A DNA stretch of 64,000 nucleotides from Burkholderiales bacterium (GTDB lineage: Bacteria > Pseudomonadota > Gammaproteobacteria > Burkholderiales > Burkholderiaceae_C), in the NCBI GenBank assembly GCA_016213265.1, contig JACRBA010000015.1, positions 1 to 64,000 on the forward strand. The letters are read 5' to 3'. A program made the translations under genes and the position numbers. Under the pieces are notes generated by a model. That model worked only from the letters and a program-made list of their open reading frames with translations, did no database searches and was not told where the DNA came from. Shown here piece after piece: positions 24,113 to 36,010 of the stretch. Position 1 is the first letter of the stretch. Each line of letters starts with the position of its first letter.

Positions 24113-25279
24113 TCAGCGGGCCGGCGGGGCCGCCTGCATCGGGGGCCGCTTCAGCCGCATCTCGCCGTAGCTTTCGGCACTCTGGCGCAGCACGATCTTC
24201 ACCGGCAGGTACTGCAGCGACGGCGCCACCCAGATGTGCACCAGCCACTCGTTGCCGCGCCGGCTCTGCGGCCGCGGCTCCAGCGGCACCGTGTCCACCT
24301 CGCCGAAGGGCAGGCTCAGGCGTTCGGCGGGCCGCACGTCGTAGGTCCATCGGCCGACGCGGCGCGGCAGCGCGAGCGGGAACTCCACCACCTGGCCCGG
24401 CTGCAGCCGCTGCGGACCGGTGAGGAACAGCCAGGTCATCTGCACGAACTGGCTGGCGGTGTCCTGCACACCCTCGGGCAGGGGCGCGTCCTTCCCATTG
24501 GCCAGCTGCACCCGGCCATCCTCGAAGCGCACGGTCTGCCGCGTGGTGCGGAACAGCTGGTCGGTCTCCTCGTCGTACCGGATGGGTTCCAACCCCTGCG
24601 GCCCGAGCCGGCCATCACTGAGCATGCGGCGCCCACCGATGGGCGGAATGCGCACCTCCAGCCGCACCTGGTAGCGGTCCCCCTCGCGCAGCCAGTCGAC
24701 GCGGGCGTGGCCGTAGGCCGGGCCGCGGTAGTAGCCCTCGAACTCGTAGTCCAGCCGCGTGGAGGGTGGCCAGTCGAAGGCCAGCGCGCCGGCCGGCACC
24801 GAAGCGGGGGCAGACGCCGCCGCCACCATCGCCACACCGGAGGCGCCGGCCGCCGCCGAGGCGGGCGTGGACGCCGCGGATGCCGCATCGACCACCGCCA
24901 CTGCCTCGGGCACGGAGGCGGCGTCGGCCACCGACGCCGGCGCACTGGCCGGCGTGGCGGCCAGCACGGGCGGGGCGTCGGCCGGGGTGTCGGCGGGCGG
25001 CGCGGACGCCGGCCGGGCCGGTGGGCGGGCAGCGCGCCGCGGGGGCGGAGGCGGCGCAGCGAACACCGGCGGCGCCGTGGGCGCCAGCTCGCGCACGAAG
25101 GCCACGTCGATGGGCGGCGGGACGTCGTCCCCGGCATCGCCCAGGCTGCCGCCGGGCCAGTGCGAGGCCACCCACCCGTGGGCCCACACCACCAGCGCCA
25201 GCAGTGCCCACCAGCCTGGCCGCCGCCAGCCCGGTCGCCCGCCCGGGCGCCGGCCTGCTGGGGCACGGAGGCGCCACAC
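24113..25279 (-). CDS. DUF3108-family protein with N-terminal TM segment and Ala/Pro-rich linker
   Basis: C-terminal DUF3108-like region ([32 protein letters not shown]...[21 protein letters not shown]). GTG start at 25279 inferred; tracked start overlaps the upstream peptidase. Confidence 0.72.
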   Translation of the reverse strand: MWRLRAPAGRRPGGRPGWRRPGWWALLALVVWAHGWVASHWPGGSLGDAGDDVPPPIDVAFVRELAPTAPPVFAAPPPPPRRAARPPARPASAPPADTPADAPPVLAATPASAPASVADAASVPEAVAVVDAASAASTPASAAAGASGVAMVAAASAPASVPAGALAFDWPPSTRLDYEFEGYYRGPAYGHARVDWLREGDRYQVRLEVRIPPIGGRRMLSDGRLGPQGLEPIRYDEETDQLFRTTRQTVRFEDGRVQLANGKDAPLPEGVQDTASQFVQMTWLFLTGPQRLQPGQVVEFPLALPRRVGRWTYDVRPAERLSLPFGEVDTVPLEPRPQSRRGNEWLVHIWVAPSLQYLPVKIVLRQSAESYGEMRLKRPPMQAAPPAR

Positions 25280-25293
25280 GGGCGGCGCAGGCG

Positions 25294-27042
25294 TCAGTCG
25301 CCCAGCCAGGCCTTGCGCAGCGCGCGGGCCGTGGCCGAAGGCGCCGCCTCGGGCGTGAGGGCCACCGTCTGCGCCCAGGGTGAGTCGGCGCGCGGGCGCA
25401 GCGCCAGCGTGTGCACGCGCTGGTCGCGCACCACCAGCAGCTCGCACGGCCGGCCGTCGGCCACCCATTGGCGGGCGTCCTCCAGCCGCCGGATGCGCCA
25501 GCCGTCCACGGCCAGCACCTCGTCGCCCGCCGACAGCCCGGCCGCTTCGGCGGCGCTGCCGCGCAGCACCGTCTTGACCTGCACCCCGGTGAGCGCCCCC
25601 TCGCTGAGCTTCAGGCCCAGCGCGGCGGCCCAGGCACCCGGCTCGTGCCCGATGTGCACACCCGCCGAGGCGAACGCCTCGTCCAGGGGCAGCGCCCGCC
25701 GGTCATGCACCCAGCCGCGCAGGGCCTCGGCCATGGCCGACCCTCCCATCGCCGCGACCTCGTCGAGCAGCAGTGGCTCGGTGACGCCATCGCGCAGCGC
25801 CACCTTCCACAGGCGGCGCATCAGCGCATCCAGCGAGTGGCCGGCGCGCCGCAGGTGCAGGTCGAGCAGCAAGGCCACCAGCGAGCCCTTGGTGTAGTAG
25901 CTCACCGTCGCATTGGGCGTGTTCTCGTCGGGCCGGTAGTACTTGACCCAGGCGTCGAAGCTCGCCTCGGCCACGCTCTGCACCTGCTGCCCGGGCGTGG
26001 CACCCACGCCATTGACCGTGCGGGCGATCAGCTTGAGGTAGCGCGCGCTGTCGATCAGCCCGGCACGGCGCAGCATCAGGTCGTCGTAGTACGAGGTGAA
26101 GCCCTCGAAGAACCACAGCAGCTCGGTGTAGTTCTCGCGGCTGTAGTCGAACTGCAGGAATTCGCGGGGCTTGAGCCGCTTGACGTTCCAGGTGTGGAAA
26201 TACTCGTGGCTGATCAGACCCAGCAGCGTGAGGTAGCCCTCGCCCATGGCCGCCTGGCCGGTGCGCGGCAGGTCGCGCCGGTTGCACAGCAGCGCGGTGC
26301 TCGCGCGGTGCTCCAGGCCGCCGTAGCCCTCTTCCACGGCGTTGAGCAGGAAGACGTAGCGGCCGAACGGCGGCTTGCCCCGGCCGTGCCAGAAGGCGAT
26401 CTGCGCGGCGCAGATGCGGCGCGTGTCCGCGAGCAGGCGCTCGCCGTCGAAGCCGGGCCAGGCACCCGCCACCACGAACTCGTGCGGCACACCACCTGCC
26501 TCGAAGCGGCCGCGCCAGAAGCGGCCGAGCTCCACCGGGTGGTCCACCAGCTCGTCGTAGCCGGCGCTGACGAAAACATGGCGCGCGCCGGCCAGTGCCG
26601 GCATGGCGGTGGCCACGTCCCACCCGGCCGGCAGGCCGGTGATCTGCAGCTGGTGGTCGCGCGCCTCCTGGCCGTGCACGCGCAGGCACAGGCTGGTGGC
26701 GTTGAAGAAGCCACGCCGGTCGTCGAGGAATGCCGTGCGCACCGAGGTGTCGAAGGCGTAGACCTCGTAGCTCACGCTGAGCGCGGCCCGCCCGCTGGTG
26801 GCCACCTGCCAGGTGGTCTTGTCCAGCTGCTGCACGGCGCGCTCGCGGCCACCCTGGCGCGCGGTGATGCCGCTGAGGTGTCGCCCGAACTCGCGCACCA
26901 TGTAGCTGCCCGGGATCCACACCGGCAGGCTCAACAGCTGCTCGGGCGCGGCGTCGCGCACGGTGAGGGTGACGCGGTAGCGGTGGGCGGCGGCGTCGGC
27001 CAGGTCGACGCGGTACTGGACGGGAGCGAGCGGGTTCGTCAT
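25294..27042 (-). CDS. M61-family metallopeptidase with C-terminal PDZ domain
   Basis: HEYFHTWNVKRLKP (HExxH), LLWFFEGFTSYYDDLML, C-terminal PDZ VQVKTVLRGSAAEAAGLSAGDEVLAVDGWRI. Confidence 0.93.
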   Translation of the reverse strand: MTNPLAPVQYRVDLADAAAHRYRVTLTVRDAAPEQLLSLPVWIPGSYMVREFGRHLSGITARQGGRERAVQQLDKTTWQVATSGRAALSVSYEVYAFDTSVRTAFLDDRRGFFNATSLCLRVHGQEARDHQLQITGLPAGWDVATAMPALAGARHVFVSAGYDELVDHPVELGRFWRGRFEAGGVPHEFVVAGAWPGFDGERLLADTRRICAAQIAFWHGRGKPPFGRYVFLLNAVEEGYGGLEHRASTALLCNRRDLPRTGQAAMGEGYLTLLGLISHEYFHTWNVKRLKPREFLQFDYSRENYTELLWFFEGFTSYYDDLMLRRAGLIDSARYLKLIARTVNGVGATPGQQVQSVAEASFDAWVKYYRPDENTPNATVSYYTKGSLVALLLDLHLRRAGHSLDALMRRLWKVALRDGVTEPLLLDEVAAMGGSAMAEALRGWVHDRRALPLDEAFASAGVHIGHEPGAWAAALGLKLSEGALTGVQVKTVLRGSAAEAAGLSAGDEVLAVDGWRIRRLEDARQWVADGRPCELLVVRDQRVHTLALRPRADSPWAQTVALTPEAAPSATARALRKAWLGD

Positions 27043-27055
27043 GGGCGGGCGGGCG

Positions 27056-27532
27056 TCACACGCCCGCGGCAGCGAGGAAGCAGGACAGCGAGGCCACCGC
27101 CGTGAGGCGGAAGCGCAGCGTCAGCCAGCCGCCGGCCGACTGCGCGGGATACAGGCGCCGGTCCACCAGGTAGCAGGCGATGAGCATGGCGCCGAGCACC
27201 ACCAGCCCGGCATAGGCCGGCATGATCACCCCCAGTGTGGCCACCAGCGGGGGCACCACGCCCCAGGCCAGGTGAGCTGGTTCCTCGCGGCCCGCGCGCA
27301 TGGCCAGGCCCCAGTGCACCCCGCCCAGGAAGGCCACCACGGTCGCGGCGTAGCCCGACAGGGCCAGCGTGACGCCCACCTGGGCGTCGCCATAGCCGCT
27401 GCCCAGCAGCCACACCAGCACGGCGCCGGCCACGAACGGGACCAGGCCGGCAAAGCCCAGCTGGCGCGCCAGGCGAGAAGGGTCGCCGACACGCTCGGGC
27501 GCGGCGGGGTGGTGGGAGGCGGCGGGCGTCAT
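27056..27532 (-). CDS. DUF3429 membrane protein
   Basis: LGFAGLVPFVAGAVLVWLL...GYAATVVAFLGGVHWGLAM. ATG 27532 chosen over 27832. Confidence 0.78.
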   Translation of the reverse strand: MTPAASHHPAAPERVGDPSRLARQLGFAGLVPFVAGAVLVWLLGSGYGDAQVGVTLALSGYAATVVAFLGGVHWGLAMRAGREEPAHLAWGVVPPLVATLGVIMPAYAGLVVLGAMLIACYLVDRRLYPAQSAGGWLTLRFRLTAVASLSCFLAAAGV

Positions 27533-27597
27533 GGCGGCGCATTGTCGCCGCAGCGTCGCGAATGTGCGCTGGCCGCCAGCGAACACGCAACGCCCGC

Positions 27598-28344
27598 TCA
27601 GGCCTTCTTGGCGGCGGCCTTGAGACGCTCTTCCAGCTTGTCCGCGGGCAGCGCGCCGGGCGAGCGCGTGCCGTCTTCGAAAATCACCGCTGGCGTGCCG
27701 GTGATGCGGTAGCGCCGGCCGAGCTCGGTGTTGCGCGTCAGCGCGGCCGTGTCGCACTGGCCCATGGCCTTGGGCGGCGTGGCGTTGTCGATCATCCACG
27801 AGCGCCACACCTTGCCCTTGTCCTTGGCGCACCAGATGTCGCGCGACTTGGCGGTGGAGTCCGGGCCGAGGATGGGCAGCAGGTAGGTGTAGATCGTCAC
27901 GTCCTTCAACGTGAGCAGGTCCTTCTCGATGCGCTTGCAGTAGCCGCAGTTGGGGTCGGCGAAGACGGCGATCTTGCGCGCGCCCGTGCCCTGCTTGAAG
28001 ACGATGGCGTCCTTCACGGGCAGGGTGTCGAAGTCGATGGCGGTGAGCTTCTCGATGCGGGCCTGGGTGAGGTTGGTCTGGCTCTTGGTGTCGAGCATCG
28101 CGCCCTCGATCAGGTAGGCGCCCGTCTCGTCCGAGTAGAGGATGTCGGTGCCGATGCGCACCTCGTAGATGCCGGGGATGGGCGTCTTGCTGACCTCGTC
28201 GATCTTGGGCAGCTGGGGCATCCGGTCGGCCAGGGTCTTGCGGATGGCCGCCTCGTCGGCCAGCGTGGGCAGGGAGGCGGTGGCCAGCGCAGCCAGCACG
28301 GCGGCGGACAGGAAGCCCAGGGGGCGGGCGGCGGTCAGGGGCAT
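27598..28344 (-). CDS. dsbC: Thiol:disulfide interchange protein DsbC
   Basis: Signal peptide; VFADPNCGYCKRIEKDL (CGYC); RYRITGTPAVIFEDGTRSPG. Confidence 0.92.
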   Translation of the reverse strand: MPLTAARPLGFLSAAVLAALATASLPTLADEAAIRKTLADRMPQLPKIDEVSKTPIPGIYEVRIGTDILYSDETGAYLIEGAMLDTKSQTNLTQARIEKLTAIDFDTLPVKDAIVFKQGTGARKIAVFADPNCGYCKRIEKDLLTLKDVTIYTYLLPILGPDSTAKSRDIWCAKDKGKVWRSWMIDNATPPKAMGQCDTAALTRNTELGRRYRITGTPAVIFEDGTRSPGALPADKLEERLKAAAKKA

Positions 28345-28381
28345 GGAAGATCCTCGGTGAAGGAAGGCGCTGAAGCCGTGC

Positions 28382-29494
28382 TCAGGCATCCAGCGCCCGG
28401 CCGACGAGCCAGCGCTTGACGGGCGCCAGCCGATTGACAAGACCCAGGCCGCGGTTGCGGAGTTCCCGCAGCAGCGGCTGGTCGTGGGCGAACAGGTGCC
28501 ACAGGCCGTCGGTGGCCTGGGACATGGCCCAGGTGCCGGCGGCGCGGCGGCGGGCGTAGCGGCGCAGCAGGTCGGCGTCGCCCAGGGCGCGCCATGCCTC
28601 ACGGGCCGCCAGCACCTGGGCCAGGGCGGCCACATCCGCCAGACCCAGGTTCAGGCCCTGGCCGGCGAGCGGATGCACAAGGTGCGCCGCGTCGCCCACC
28701 AGCGCCCAGCCCGGGCCGCTGACAGCCGACGCGCGCGCAATCGCCAGGGGCCAGGAGGCCCGCTCGCTACCCAGCGACAGCCGGCCGGCCTGGCCGCCGG
28801 TGGCCTCGTTCAGCGCTGCCTCGAACTCGGCCACCGGAGCGTCGCGCCAGTGAGTGGCCTGCTCGGCGGGCAGCGACCACACCAGGCCGTAGCTACGGCC
28901 CGCCTCGGGCCGGTCGAAAGGCAGCAGGGCCAGGATGTCCGGCGAGCGGAACCATTGCCGCGCCACGCCCGTGTGCGGCCGGTCGGCCACCAGCCGGGCC
29001 GCCACGGCCGCGTGGCCGTAGTCGTGGCGCTCGAAGCGCACGCCCAGCTGCTCGCGCAGCGCCGAGGCCTTGCCCTCGGCCACCACGGTGAGCGCGGCGG
29101 CTCCCGGCTCGGGCATCACGGTGACCAGCGGGCTGTAGGCCACCGCGGCCTCCAGCACCGTCTCCAGCGCCGCCGCGTCCACGATCCAGGCCAGTGCGGG
29201 CACGCGCTGTGACCAGGCGGAGAACGCGATCTGGGCGCCCGGGGCATCGCCGTGCACCTGCATGTCGTGCACCGCCGTGCGGGCGTCCGCCGGCAGCGTG
29301 TCCCAGGCGCGCAGGCCCGTCAGCAGGGCCACCGAGGCGGGGTTCAGGGCATAGGCGCGCACGTCCGGGGCCGCCCCGGCGGCGGTGGGCGGCCGGGCCT
29401 GCAGCGCCACGCGCAGCCCCTGGCGGGCCAGCGCCAGGGCCGCGGCGCGGCTGACGATGCCGGAGCCGAGGATGCGCACGTCGAAGGCGGTCAT
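28382..29494 (-). CDS. UbiH/UbiF/VisC-type FAD-dependent monooxygenase (ubiquinone biosynthesis)
   Basis: VRILGSGIVSRAAALALARQGLRVAL; GWALVGDAAHLVHPLAGQGLNLGLADV. Confidence 0.87.
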   Translation of the reverse strand: MTAFDVRILGSGIVSRAAALALARQGLRVALQARPPTAAGAAPDVRAYALNPASVALLTGLRAWDTLPADARTAVHDMQVHGDAPGAQIAFSAWSQRVPALAWIVDAAALETVLEAAVAYSPLVTVMPEPGAAALTVVAEGKASALREQLGVRFERHDYGHAAVAARLVADRPHTGVARQWFRSPDILALLPFDRPEAGRSYGLVWSLPAEQATHWRDAPVAEFEAALNEATGGQAGRLSLGSERASWPLAIARASAVSGPGWALVGDAAHLVHPLAGQGLNLGLADVAALAQVLAAREAWRALGDADLLRRYARRRAAGTWAMSQATDGLWHLFAHDQPLLRELRNRGLGLVNRLAPVKRWLVGRALDA

Positions 29495-29619
29495 GCGGGC
29501 ATTCTAGGGACGCCGAATAAAATGTCGGATTCGGCCCCGCGCTTGCCCCGAGCGCCGCGGACGGGCTTGCGCCCGGCTGTCACACCCCTGTCGCCGAATC
29601 CAGTCGAGAAAGCGCCCCC

Positions 29620-30714
29620 ATGAGCCTCAAGTGCGGCATCGTCGGCCTGCCCAATGTCGGCAAGTCCACCCTGTTCAATGCCCTGACGAAGGCCGGCATC
29701 GCCGCCGAGAACTACCCCTTCTGCACCATCGAGCCCAACGTGGGCGTGGTGGAGCTGCCCGACCCGCGCCTGGCCGAGCTGGCCAAGATCGTGCAGCCCG
29801 AGCGCGTGCTGCCCGCCATCGTGGAGTTCGTGGACATCGCGGGCCTGGTGGCCGGCGCGAGCAAGGGCGAGGGCCTGGGCAACCAGTTCCTCAGCCACAT
29901 CCGCGAGACGGACGCCATCGTGAACGTGGTGCGCTGCTTCGAGGACGAGAACGTCATCCACGTGGCCGGCAAGGTGGACCCCATCGCCGACATCGAGGTG
30001 ATCCAGACCGAGCTGTGCCTGGCCGACCTGGCCACGGTGGAAAAGAGCCTGCAGCGCTACACCAAGGTGGCCAAGGCGGGCGGCGACAAGGACGCCCAGC
30101 GTCTGGTGGACGTGCTGAAGAAGTGCGAGGCCGCGCTCAACGAGGCGCGCCCGGTGCGCTCCATCGATTTCAGCAAGGAAGAGCAGGTGGTGCTCAAGCC
30201 GCTGTGCCTGATCACCGCCAAGCCGGCGATGTTCGTGGGCAACGTGTCGGAGACCGGCTTCGAGAACAACCCCTTCCTCGACCGGCTCAAGGAATACGCC
30301 GCCGGCCAGAAGGCGCCTGTGGTGGCCATCTGCGCCAAGACCGAGGCCGAGCTGGCCGACATGGGCGACGAGGACCGGGCCCTGTTCCTGGCCGAGATGG
30401 GCCAGGACGAACCGGGCCTGAACCGCCTGATCCGCGCCGCGTTCAACCTGCTGGGCCTGCAGACCTACTTCACCGCCGGCGTGAAGGAAGTGCGCGCCTG
30501 GACCATCCACATCGGCGACACGGCGCCGCAGGCCGCGGGCGTCATCCACACCGATTTCGAGCGTGGCTTCATCCGCGCCCAGACCATCGCCTACGACGAC
30601 TTCGTGAAGTACGGTGGCGAACAGGGTGCCAAGGACGCGGGCAAGATGCGCGCGGAAGGCAAGGAATACGTCGTCAGGGACGGCGACGTGCTGCACTTCC
30701 TGTTCAACGTCTGA
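29620..30714 (+). CDS. ychF: Redox-regulated ATPase/GTPase YchF
   Basis: [88 protein letters not shown]. Confidence 0.97.
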   Translation: MSLKCGIVGLPNVGKSTLFNALTKAGIAAENYPFCTIEPNVGVVELPDPRLAELAKIVQPERVLPAIVEFVDIAGLVAGASKGEGLGNQFLSHIRETDAIVNVVRCFEDENVIHVAGKVDPIADIEVIQTELCLADLATVEKSLQRYTKVAKAGGDKDAQRLVDVLKKCEAALNEARPVRSIDFSKEEQVVLKPLCLITAKPAMFVGNVSETGFENNPFLDRLKEYAAGQKAPVVAICAKTEAELADMGDEDRALFLAEMGQDEPGLNRLIRAAFNLLGLQTYFTAGVKEVRAWTIHIGDTAPQAAGVIHTDFERGFIRAQTIAYDDFVKYGGEQGAKDAGKMRAEGKEYVVRDGDVLHFLFNV

Positions 30715-30761
30715 GGGCCGGCGGGCGCGCAGCGTGCCCCGGCCCAGGCCGGAGCACGACC

Positions 30762-32186
30762 ATGCACAGCGCCTCGCCCACCCCCTCCCCCACGCTCCCT
30801 GCGCCCGGCGCCACCCGCCTGGAGCGCGACAGCTTCGGCGACATCGACGTACCGGCCGAGGCGCTCTGGGGGGCGCAGACGCAGCGCTCGCTGCAGCACT
30901 TCGCCATCTCCACCGAGCGCATGCCCGAGGCGCTCATCCTGGCGCTGGTGCGGGTCAAGCGCGCGGCCGCGCAGGCCAACGCCGAGCTGGGCGAGCTCGA
31001 CAGCCTGGTCGCCGATGCCATCGTGGTCGCAGCCGACGAGGTGCTGGCGGGTCAACACCGCGATCAGTTCCCGCTGTCCGTCTGGCAGACGGGCTCGGGC
31101 ACGCAGACCAACATGAACGTGAACGAGGTGCTGGCCAACCGCGCCTCCGAGCACCTGGGCGGCGCGCGTGGCAACGCCCGCTGGGTGCACCCCAACGACC
31201 ATGTCAACCGGGGTCAGTCGTCCAACGACATCTTTCCGACGGCCATGCATGTGGCGGCGGCCCTGGCACTGGCGCACGGGCTGCAGCCGGCGCGGCAGGC
31301 GCTGCAGGCCACGCTCGAGGCCAAGGCGGCCGAGTTCGCCGACGTGGTGAAGATCGGCCGCACCCACCTGCAGGACGCCACGCCGGTGACGCTGGGCCAG
31401 GAGATCTCCGGCTGGGCGGCTCAGCTGGCCCTGGCCGGCGACGCCATCGCGGCCACCCAGCCGGCGCTGCTGGCCCTGGCGGTGGGGGGCACGGCGGTGG
31501 GCACCGGCCTGAACACCCATCCCGAGTTCGCCGCCCGCGTGGCCGCGCGCCTGGCGGCCGAGACGGGGCTGGCCTTCGTGCCGGCCGCCAACCGTTTCGC
31601 CGCGCTGGCCGGCCATGAGCCGCTGGTGGCCGCCCACGGGGCGCTGAAGACGCTGGCCGCAGCGCTGATGAAGATCGCCAACGACGTGCGCTGGCTGGCA
31701 TCGGGCCCGCGCAGCGGCCTGGGCGAGATCCGCATCCCCGAGAACGAACCCGGCAGCTCCATCATGCCGGGCAAGGTAAACCCGACGCAGTGCGAGGCGC
31801 TCACCATGCTGTGCGCCCAGGTGATGGGCAACGACGTGGCGCTGGGCATCGGCGCGGCCAGCGGCAACTTCGAGCTGAACGTGTTCAAGCCGCTGATCGC
31901 GCAGGCCTTTCTGCAGAGCGTGCGCCTGCTGGCCGACGGCATGGCCAGCTTCGACACCCACTGCGCCCGCGGCATCGAGCCCGACCGGGCGCGCCTGGAC
32001 GAGCTGCTGCGGCGCTCGCTGATGCTGGTGACGGCGCTGAACCCGCACATCGGCTACGACCGGGCCGCGGCCATCGCCAAGCACGCCCACGCGCACGGGC
32101 TCTCGCTGCGTGAGGCCGCGCTGGCCGTGGGGGGCCTCACCGCCGACCAGTTCGACGCCTGGGTGCGGCCAGAAGACATGATATAG
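30762..32186 (+). CDS. fumC: Class II fumarate hydratase
   Basis: [61 protein letters not shown]. Start 30762; the tracked 29631 start is a ychF-overlapping shadow extension. Confidence 0.95.
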   Translation: MHSASPTPSPTLPAPGATRLERDSFGDIDVPAEALWGAQTQRSLQHFAISTERMPEALILALVRVKRAAAQANAELGELDSLVADAIVVAADEVLAGQHRDQFPLSVWQTGSGTQTNMNVNEVLANRASEHLGGARGNARWVHPNDHVNRGQSSNDIFPTAMHVAAALALAHGLQPARQALQATLEAKAAEFADVVKIGRTHLQDATPVTLGQEISGWAAQLALAGDAIAATQPALLALAVGGTAVGTGLNTHPEFAARVAARLAAETGLAFVPAANRFAALAGHEPLVAAHGALKTLAAALMKIANDVRWLASGPRSGLGEIRIPENEPGSSIMPGKVNPTQCEALTMLCAQVMGNDVALGIGAASGNFELNVFKPLIAQAFLQSVRLLADGMASFDTHCARGIEPDRARLDELLRRSLMLVTALNPHIGYDRAAAIAKHAHAHGLSLREAALAVGGLTADQFDAWVRPEDMI

Positions 32187-32244
32187 AAGTGTTCGCTCAC
32201 TTTCATTATGTTCCGACGCCCCGCCGGACACCGCGGCCGGCGCC

Positions 32245-32271
32245 TTAGCACTCACCAGCCCGGAGTGCTAA
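32245..32271 (+). promoter_or_regulatory. CIRCE element (HrcA operator) upstream of rpoH, overlapping a possible sigma70 promoter
   Basis: TTAGCACTC-N9(ACCAGCCCG)-GAGTGCTAA, an exact match to the CIRCE consensus. TTAGCA (32245-32250) and TAATAT (32269-32274) are 18 nt apart, compatible with an overlapping -35/-10. Confidence 0.93.
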
Positions 32272-32313
32272 TATTTGTGGAACCCCCGCCCCGCTGCCGG
32301 ATCACACGCCACG

Positions 32314-33240
<927 letters not shown>

Positions 33241-33248
33241 TGCCGGTG

Positions 33249-33271
33249 GGGCGGCGGCGTGGCCGCCGCCC
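33249..33271. terminator. Hairpin between convergent rpoH and the SCO1-family gene
   Basis: GGGCGGCGGC-GTG-GCCGCCGCCC perfect 10-bp stem. Confidence 0.55.
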
Positions 33272-33285
33272 TGTCACGCGCAGCG

Positions 33286-33915
33286 TCAGGCGCCGCCGAG
33301 CAGCGCCTTCACGGCGTGCGCCAGGGCCTCGGGCCCGCTGCCGTAGCGCTCGACCAGTCGCACGCGCCCCTGCGGGTCGAACACGAACGCATTGGCCGTG
33401 TGGTCGATGGTGTAGCTGCCTTCGGTCTGCCCCGGCACCTTGGCGTAGAACACCTTGAAGTCGCGGGCGATGGCCTTGGTCTCGTCCAGGCTGCCGCGCA
33501 GGGCGACGAAATCGGCGCCGAAGTTCGCCACGTAGGCCTTGAGCACCTCGGGCGCGTCGCGCTCCGGGTCCACCGTGACGAACACGCCCACGAGCTTGCT
33601 GCCATCGGCGCCCAGCATCTGCTTGGCCGCGGCCACCTCCGCCAGCGTGGTGGGGCACACGTCCGGGCACTGGGTGTAGCCGAAGAAGACCACCGCCACC
33701 TTGCCCTTGAAATCGGCCAGCGTGCGCGGCTGGCCGGTCGCGTCCGTCAGGTTGAGCGTCTGGGCATAGGTGGCGCCGGTGATGTCGATGCCCTTGAAGG
33801 CCACGGGCTCCGGGCGGCTGCAGCCGGCGCCGGCCAGGGCGGTGGCCAGGGCCAGGGCGGTGGCTGCCCGCAGGCCGGCACGACGGGACACCGAATGAGC
33901 GAAGGTGCGGGGCAT
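33286..33915 (-). CDS. SCO1/SenC-family copper chaperone lipoprotein
   Basis: Lipobox-like LAGAGC; FFGYTQCPDVCPTTLAEV (CxxxC); VFVTVDPERDAPEVLKAYV. Confidence 0.92.
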   Translation of the reverse strand: MPRTFAHSVSRRAGLRAATALALATALAGAGCSRPEPVAFKGIDITGATYAQTLNLTDATGQPRTLADFKGKVAVVFFGYTQCPDVCPTTLAEVAAAKQMLGADGSKLVGVFVTVDPERDAPEVLKAYVANFGADFVALRGSLDETKAIARDFKVFYAKVPGQTEGSYTIDHTANAFVFDPQGRVRLVERYGSGPEALAHAVKALLGGA

Positions 33916-33941
33916 GGGGGTCACGGCAGTGGGCCGCCGGC

Positions 33942-34859
33942 TCAGGCCAGCAGCGGGCTGAGGTAGTGGTCGAGCAACAGCGCTGCGAACAGCAGCGACA
34001 GGTGCCAGATCGAGAAGCGGAAGGTCTGGCGCGCCAGCGCGTCGGAGTAGCTGCGCCAGAGCCGGAACGCATAGGCGATGAACATCGCGCCGAGCACCAC
34101 GGCACTGGCAAGGTAGATCCAGCCGCTCATGCCGTACACGAACGGCAGCAAGGTGCCGGCGAACAGCACCAGGGTGTACAGGAACACGTGCAGGCGGGTG
34201 AACTCGGCGCCGTGCGTCACCGGCAGCATGGGCAGGCCAGCGCGCGCGTAATCCTCCGCGCGGTACAGCGCCAGCGCCCAGAAGTGCGGCGGTGTCCACA
34301 GGAAGATGATCAGGCACAGCAGCCAGGCCTCGGGCCCGGCATCACCCCGCACGGCCGCCCAGCCCAGCACCGGCGGCATGGCGCCCGAGGCACCGCCGAT
34401 CACGATGTTCTGCGGGGTCAGCGGCTTGAGCACCACCGTGTAGACGATGGCGTAGCCCACGAAGGTGGCCAGCGTCAGCGCCATGGTGAGCGGGTTGACC
34501 CACCACCAGAGGATGGCGCAGCCGGCCGCGCACAGCACCGCCGAGAAGGTGAGCGTGTGCCGGTTCGCCAGCTCACCCTGCGCGGTGGGCCGCCAGGCGG
34601 TGCGCTTCATGCGCCGGTCGATCTGCTGCTCGATCAGGCAGTTGAACGCCGCGGCGGCGCTGGCCACCAGCCAGATGCCCACCGTGCCGGCCACGAGGAT
34701 GCGCCAGTCGGGCCAGTCGGGCGAGGCGAGCAGCATGCCGATCACCGCGCAGAAGACGATGAGCTGCACGACGCGCGGCTTCGTCAGCGCGTAGTACTGC
34801 GACCAGCGGGACGGGGGACGGTGGGCAGTCACGGCGGGGGTGGCGAGCGGCGGGGTCAT
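33942..34859 (-). CDS. ctaB: Protoheme IX farnesyltransferase
   Basis: [76 protein letters not shown] 34859 overlaps the ctaA stop. Confidence 0.95.
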   Translation of the reverse strand: MTPPLATPAVTAHRPPSRWSQYYALTKPRVVQLIVFCAVIGMLLASPDWPDWRILVAGTVGIWLVASAAAAFNCLIEQQIDRRMKRTAWRPTAQGELANRHTLTFSAVLCAAGCAILWWWVNPLTMALTLATFVGYAIVYTVVLKPLTPQNIVIGGASGAMPPVLGWAAVRGDAGPEAWLLCLIIFLWTPPHFWALALYRAEDYARAGLPMLPVTHGAEFTRLHVFLYTLVLFAGTLLPFVYGMSGWIYLASAVVLGAMFIAYAFRLWRSYSDALARQTFRFSIWHLSLLFAALLLDHYLSPLLA

Positions 34860-36004
34860 TGTGGCGCGGGATGGGGCATGCGCGCCGGCAAGGGCGCAGA
34901 GGAAGCGGTCGCGGTCGTCGGCAGCGTGGCGCGCGCGGCCAGCGCCACGACGCACCACACGAGCCCGGCGGCCCCGGCCGTGTGCAGCAGCGCCGCGGCC
35001 AGCGGCCAGTGGAGCACGACGTTGGCCGCCCCGGTGGCGACCTGCAGCGCCACCAGGCCAGCCAGCACGCCGGCCGGCCGGCCATGGCCCGCGCGCCACA
35101 CCGCCATGGCCAGGGCAAGCAGCGCCCCGGCCGCGGCCACCGCCACCAGCCGGTGCGTCCAGGGGATGGCCACCAGCGCCTCGGCGGGCAGGAAGCCGCC
35201 CTCGCCTGAGCGCCCCAGGTGGCGCAGCAGGGTGAAGCCGTGTCCGAAATCCATGCCGTCGGGCCACCACTGGCCATTGCAGCTGGGAAAGCCGCGGCAG
35301 GCGAGCACCGCGTAGTTGGTGCTGACCCAGCCACCGAGGGCAACCTGCAGCACCAGCAGCGCCGCGGCCCCGGCCAGCAGGTGGCATGCCGCGACAGGCA
35401 GCTGCAGCGGCCGACCGCGGTAGCGCTCCACCTGCATCACCAGCAAGGCCAGCAGGATCAGCCCGCCCAGCAGGTGGGCCGTGACGATCGCGGGGTACAG
35501 CTTCAGCGTCACCGTGTACTTGCCGAACAGGCCCTGCACCACCACCCAGGCGAGCGTGGCAGCCAGCCAGCCCCTGCCGAACGGCAAGTCGCGCCGCACC
35601 CGCCAGCCCCAGGCGGCCAGCACCAGGATGAGTGCGCCCACCGTCATCGCCAGGTAGCGGTGGATCATCTCGATCCAGGCCTTGCGGGCGGTGACCGGCC
35701 CGGTGGGCTGGGCGGATTCGGCCGCGGCGATCTGCGCCTGCGCCGCCCAGGGGCTGGCCTCGCCGTAGCAGCCGGGCCAGTCCGGGCAGCCCAGGCCGGA
35801 ATCGGTGAGCCGGGTGAACGCGCCGAAGACCACGAGGTCGAAGGTGAGGAACAGCGTGAGCGCCGTTAGCGCGAGCCGCCGGGCCCGGCTGCCCTCGTGA
35901 CGATGCCGCCACCACCACAGGGCCAGCGGCAGCAGCGCCAGCCCCGCCGCCAGCCCCAGCAGGCGCAGCGCGGGCGACAGGTCGACCAGCGGCGTCGGGT
36001 CCAT
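34856..36004 (-). CDS. ctaA: Heme A synthase (COX15/CtaA)
   Basis: [66 protein letters not shown]. Confidence 0.94.
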   Translation of the reverse strand: MDPTPLVDLSPALRLLGLAAGLALLPLALWWWRHRHEGSRARRLALTALTLFLTFDLVVFGAFTRLTDSGLGCPDWPGCYGEASPWAAQAQIAAAESAQPTGPVTARKAWIEMIHRYLAMTVGALILVLAAWGWRVRRDLPFGRGWLAATLAWVVVQGLFGKYTVTLKLYPAIVTAHLLGGLILLALLVMQVERYRGRPLQLPVAACHLLAGAAALLVLQVALGGWVSTNYAVLACRGFPSCNGQWWPDGMDFGHGFTLLRHLGRSGEGGFLPAEALVAIPWTHRLVAVAAAGALLALAMAVWRAGHGRPAGVLAGLVALQVATGAANVVLHWPLAAALLHTAGAAGLVWCVVALAARATLPTTATASSAPLPARMPHPAPQ

Positions 36005-36010
36005 GGGCGG

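Noticed and set aside
29631-32186. 851-aa ORF joining a ychF shadow frame to fumC
   Set aside because: The first ~370 residues are an out-of-frame reading of ychF; fumC begins at 30762.
30591-32255. 554-aa minus-strand ORF
   Set aside because: Antisense to fumC, which is unambiguous.
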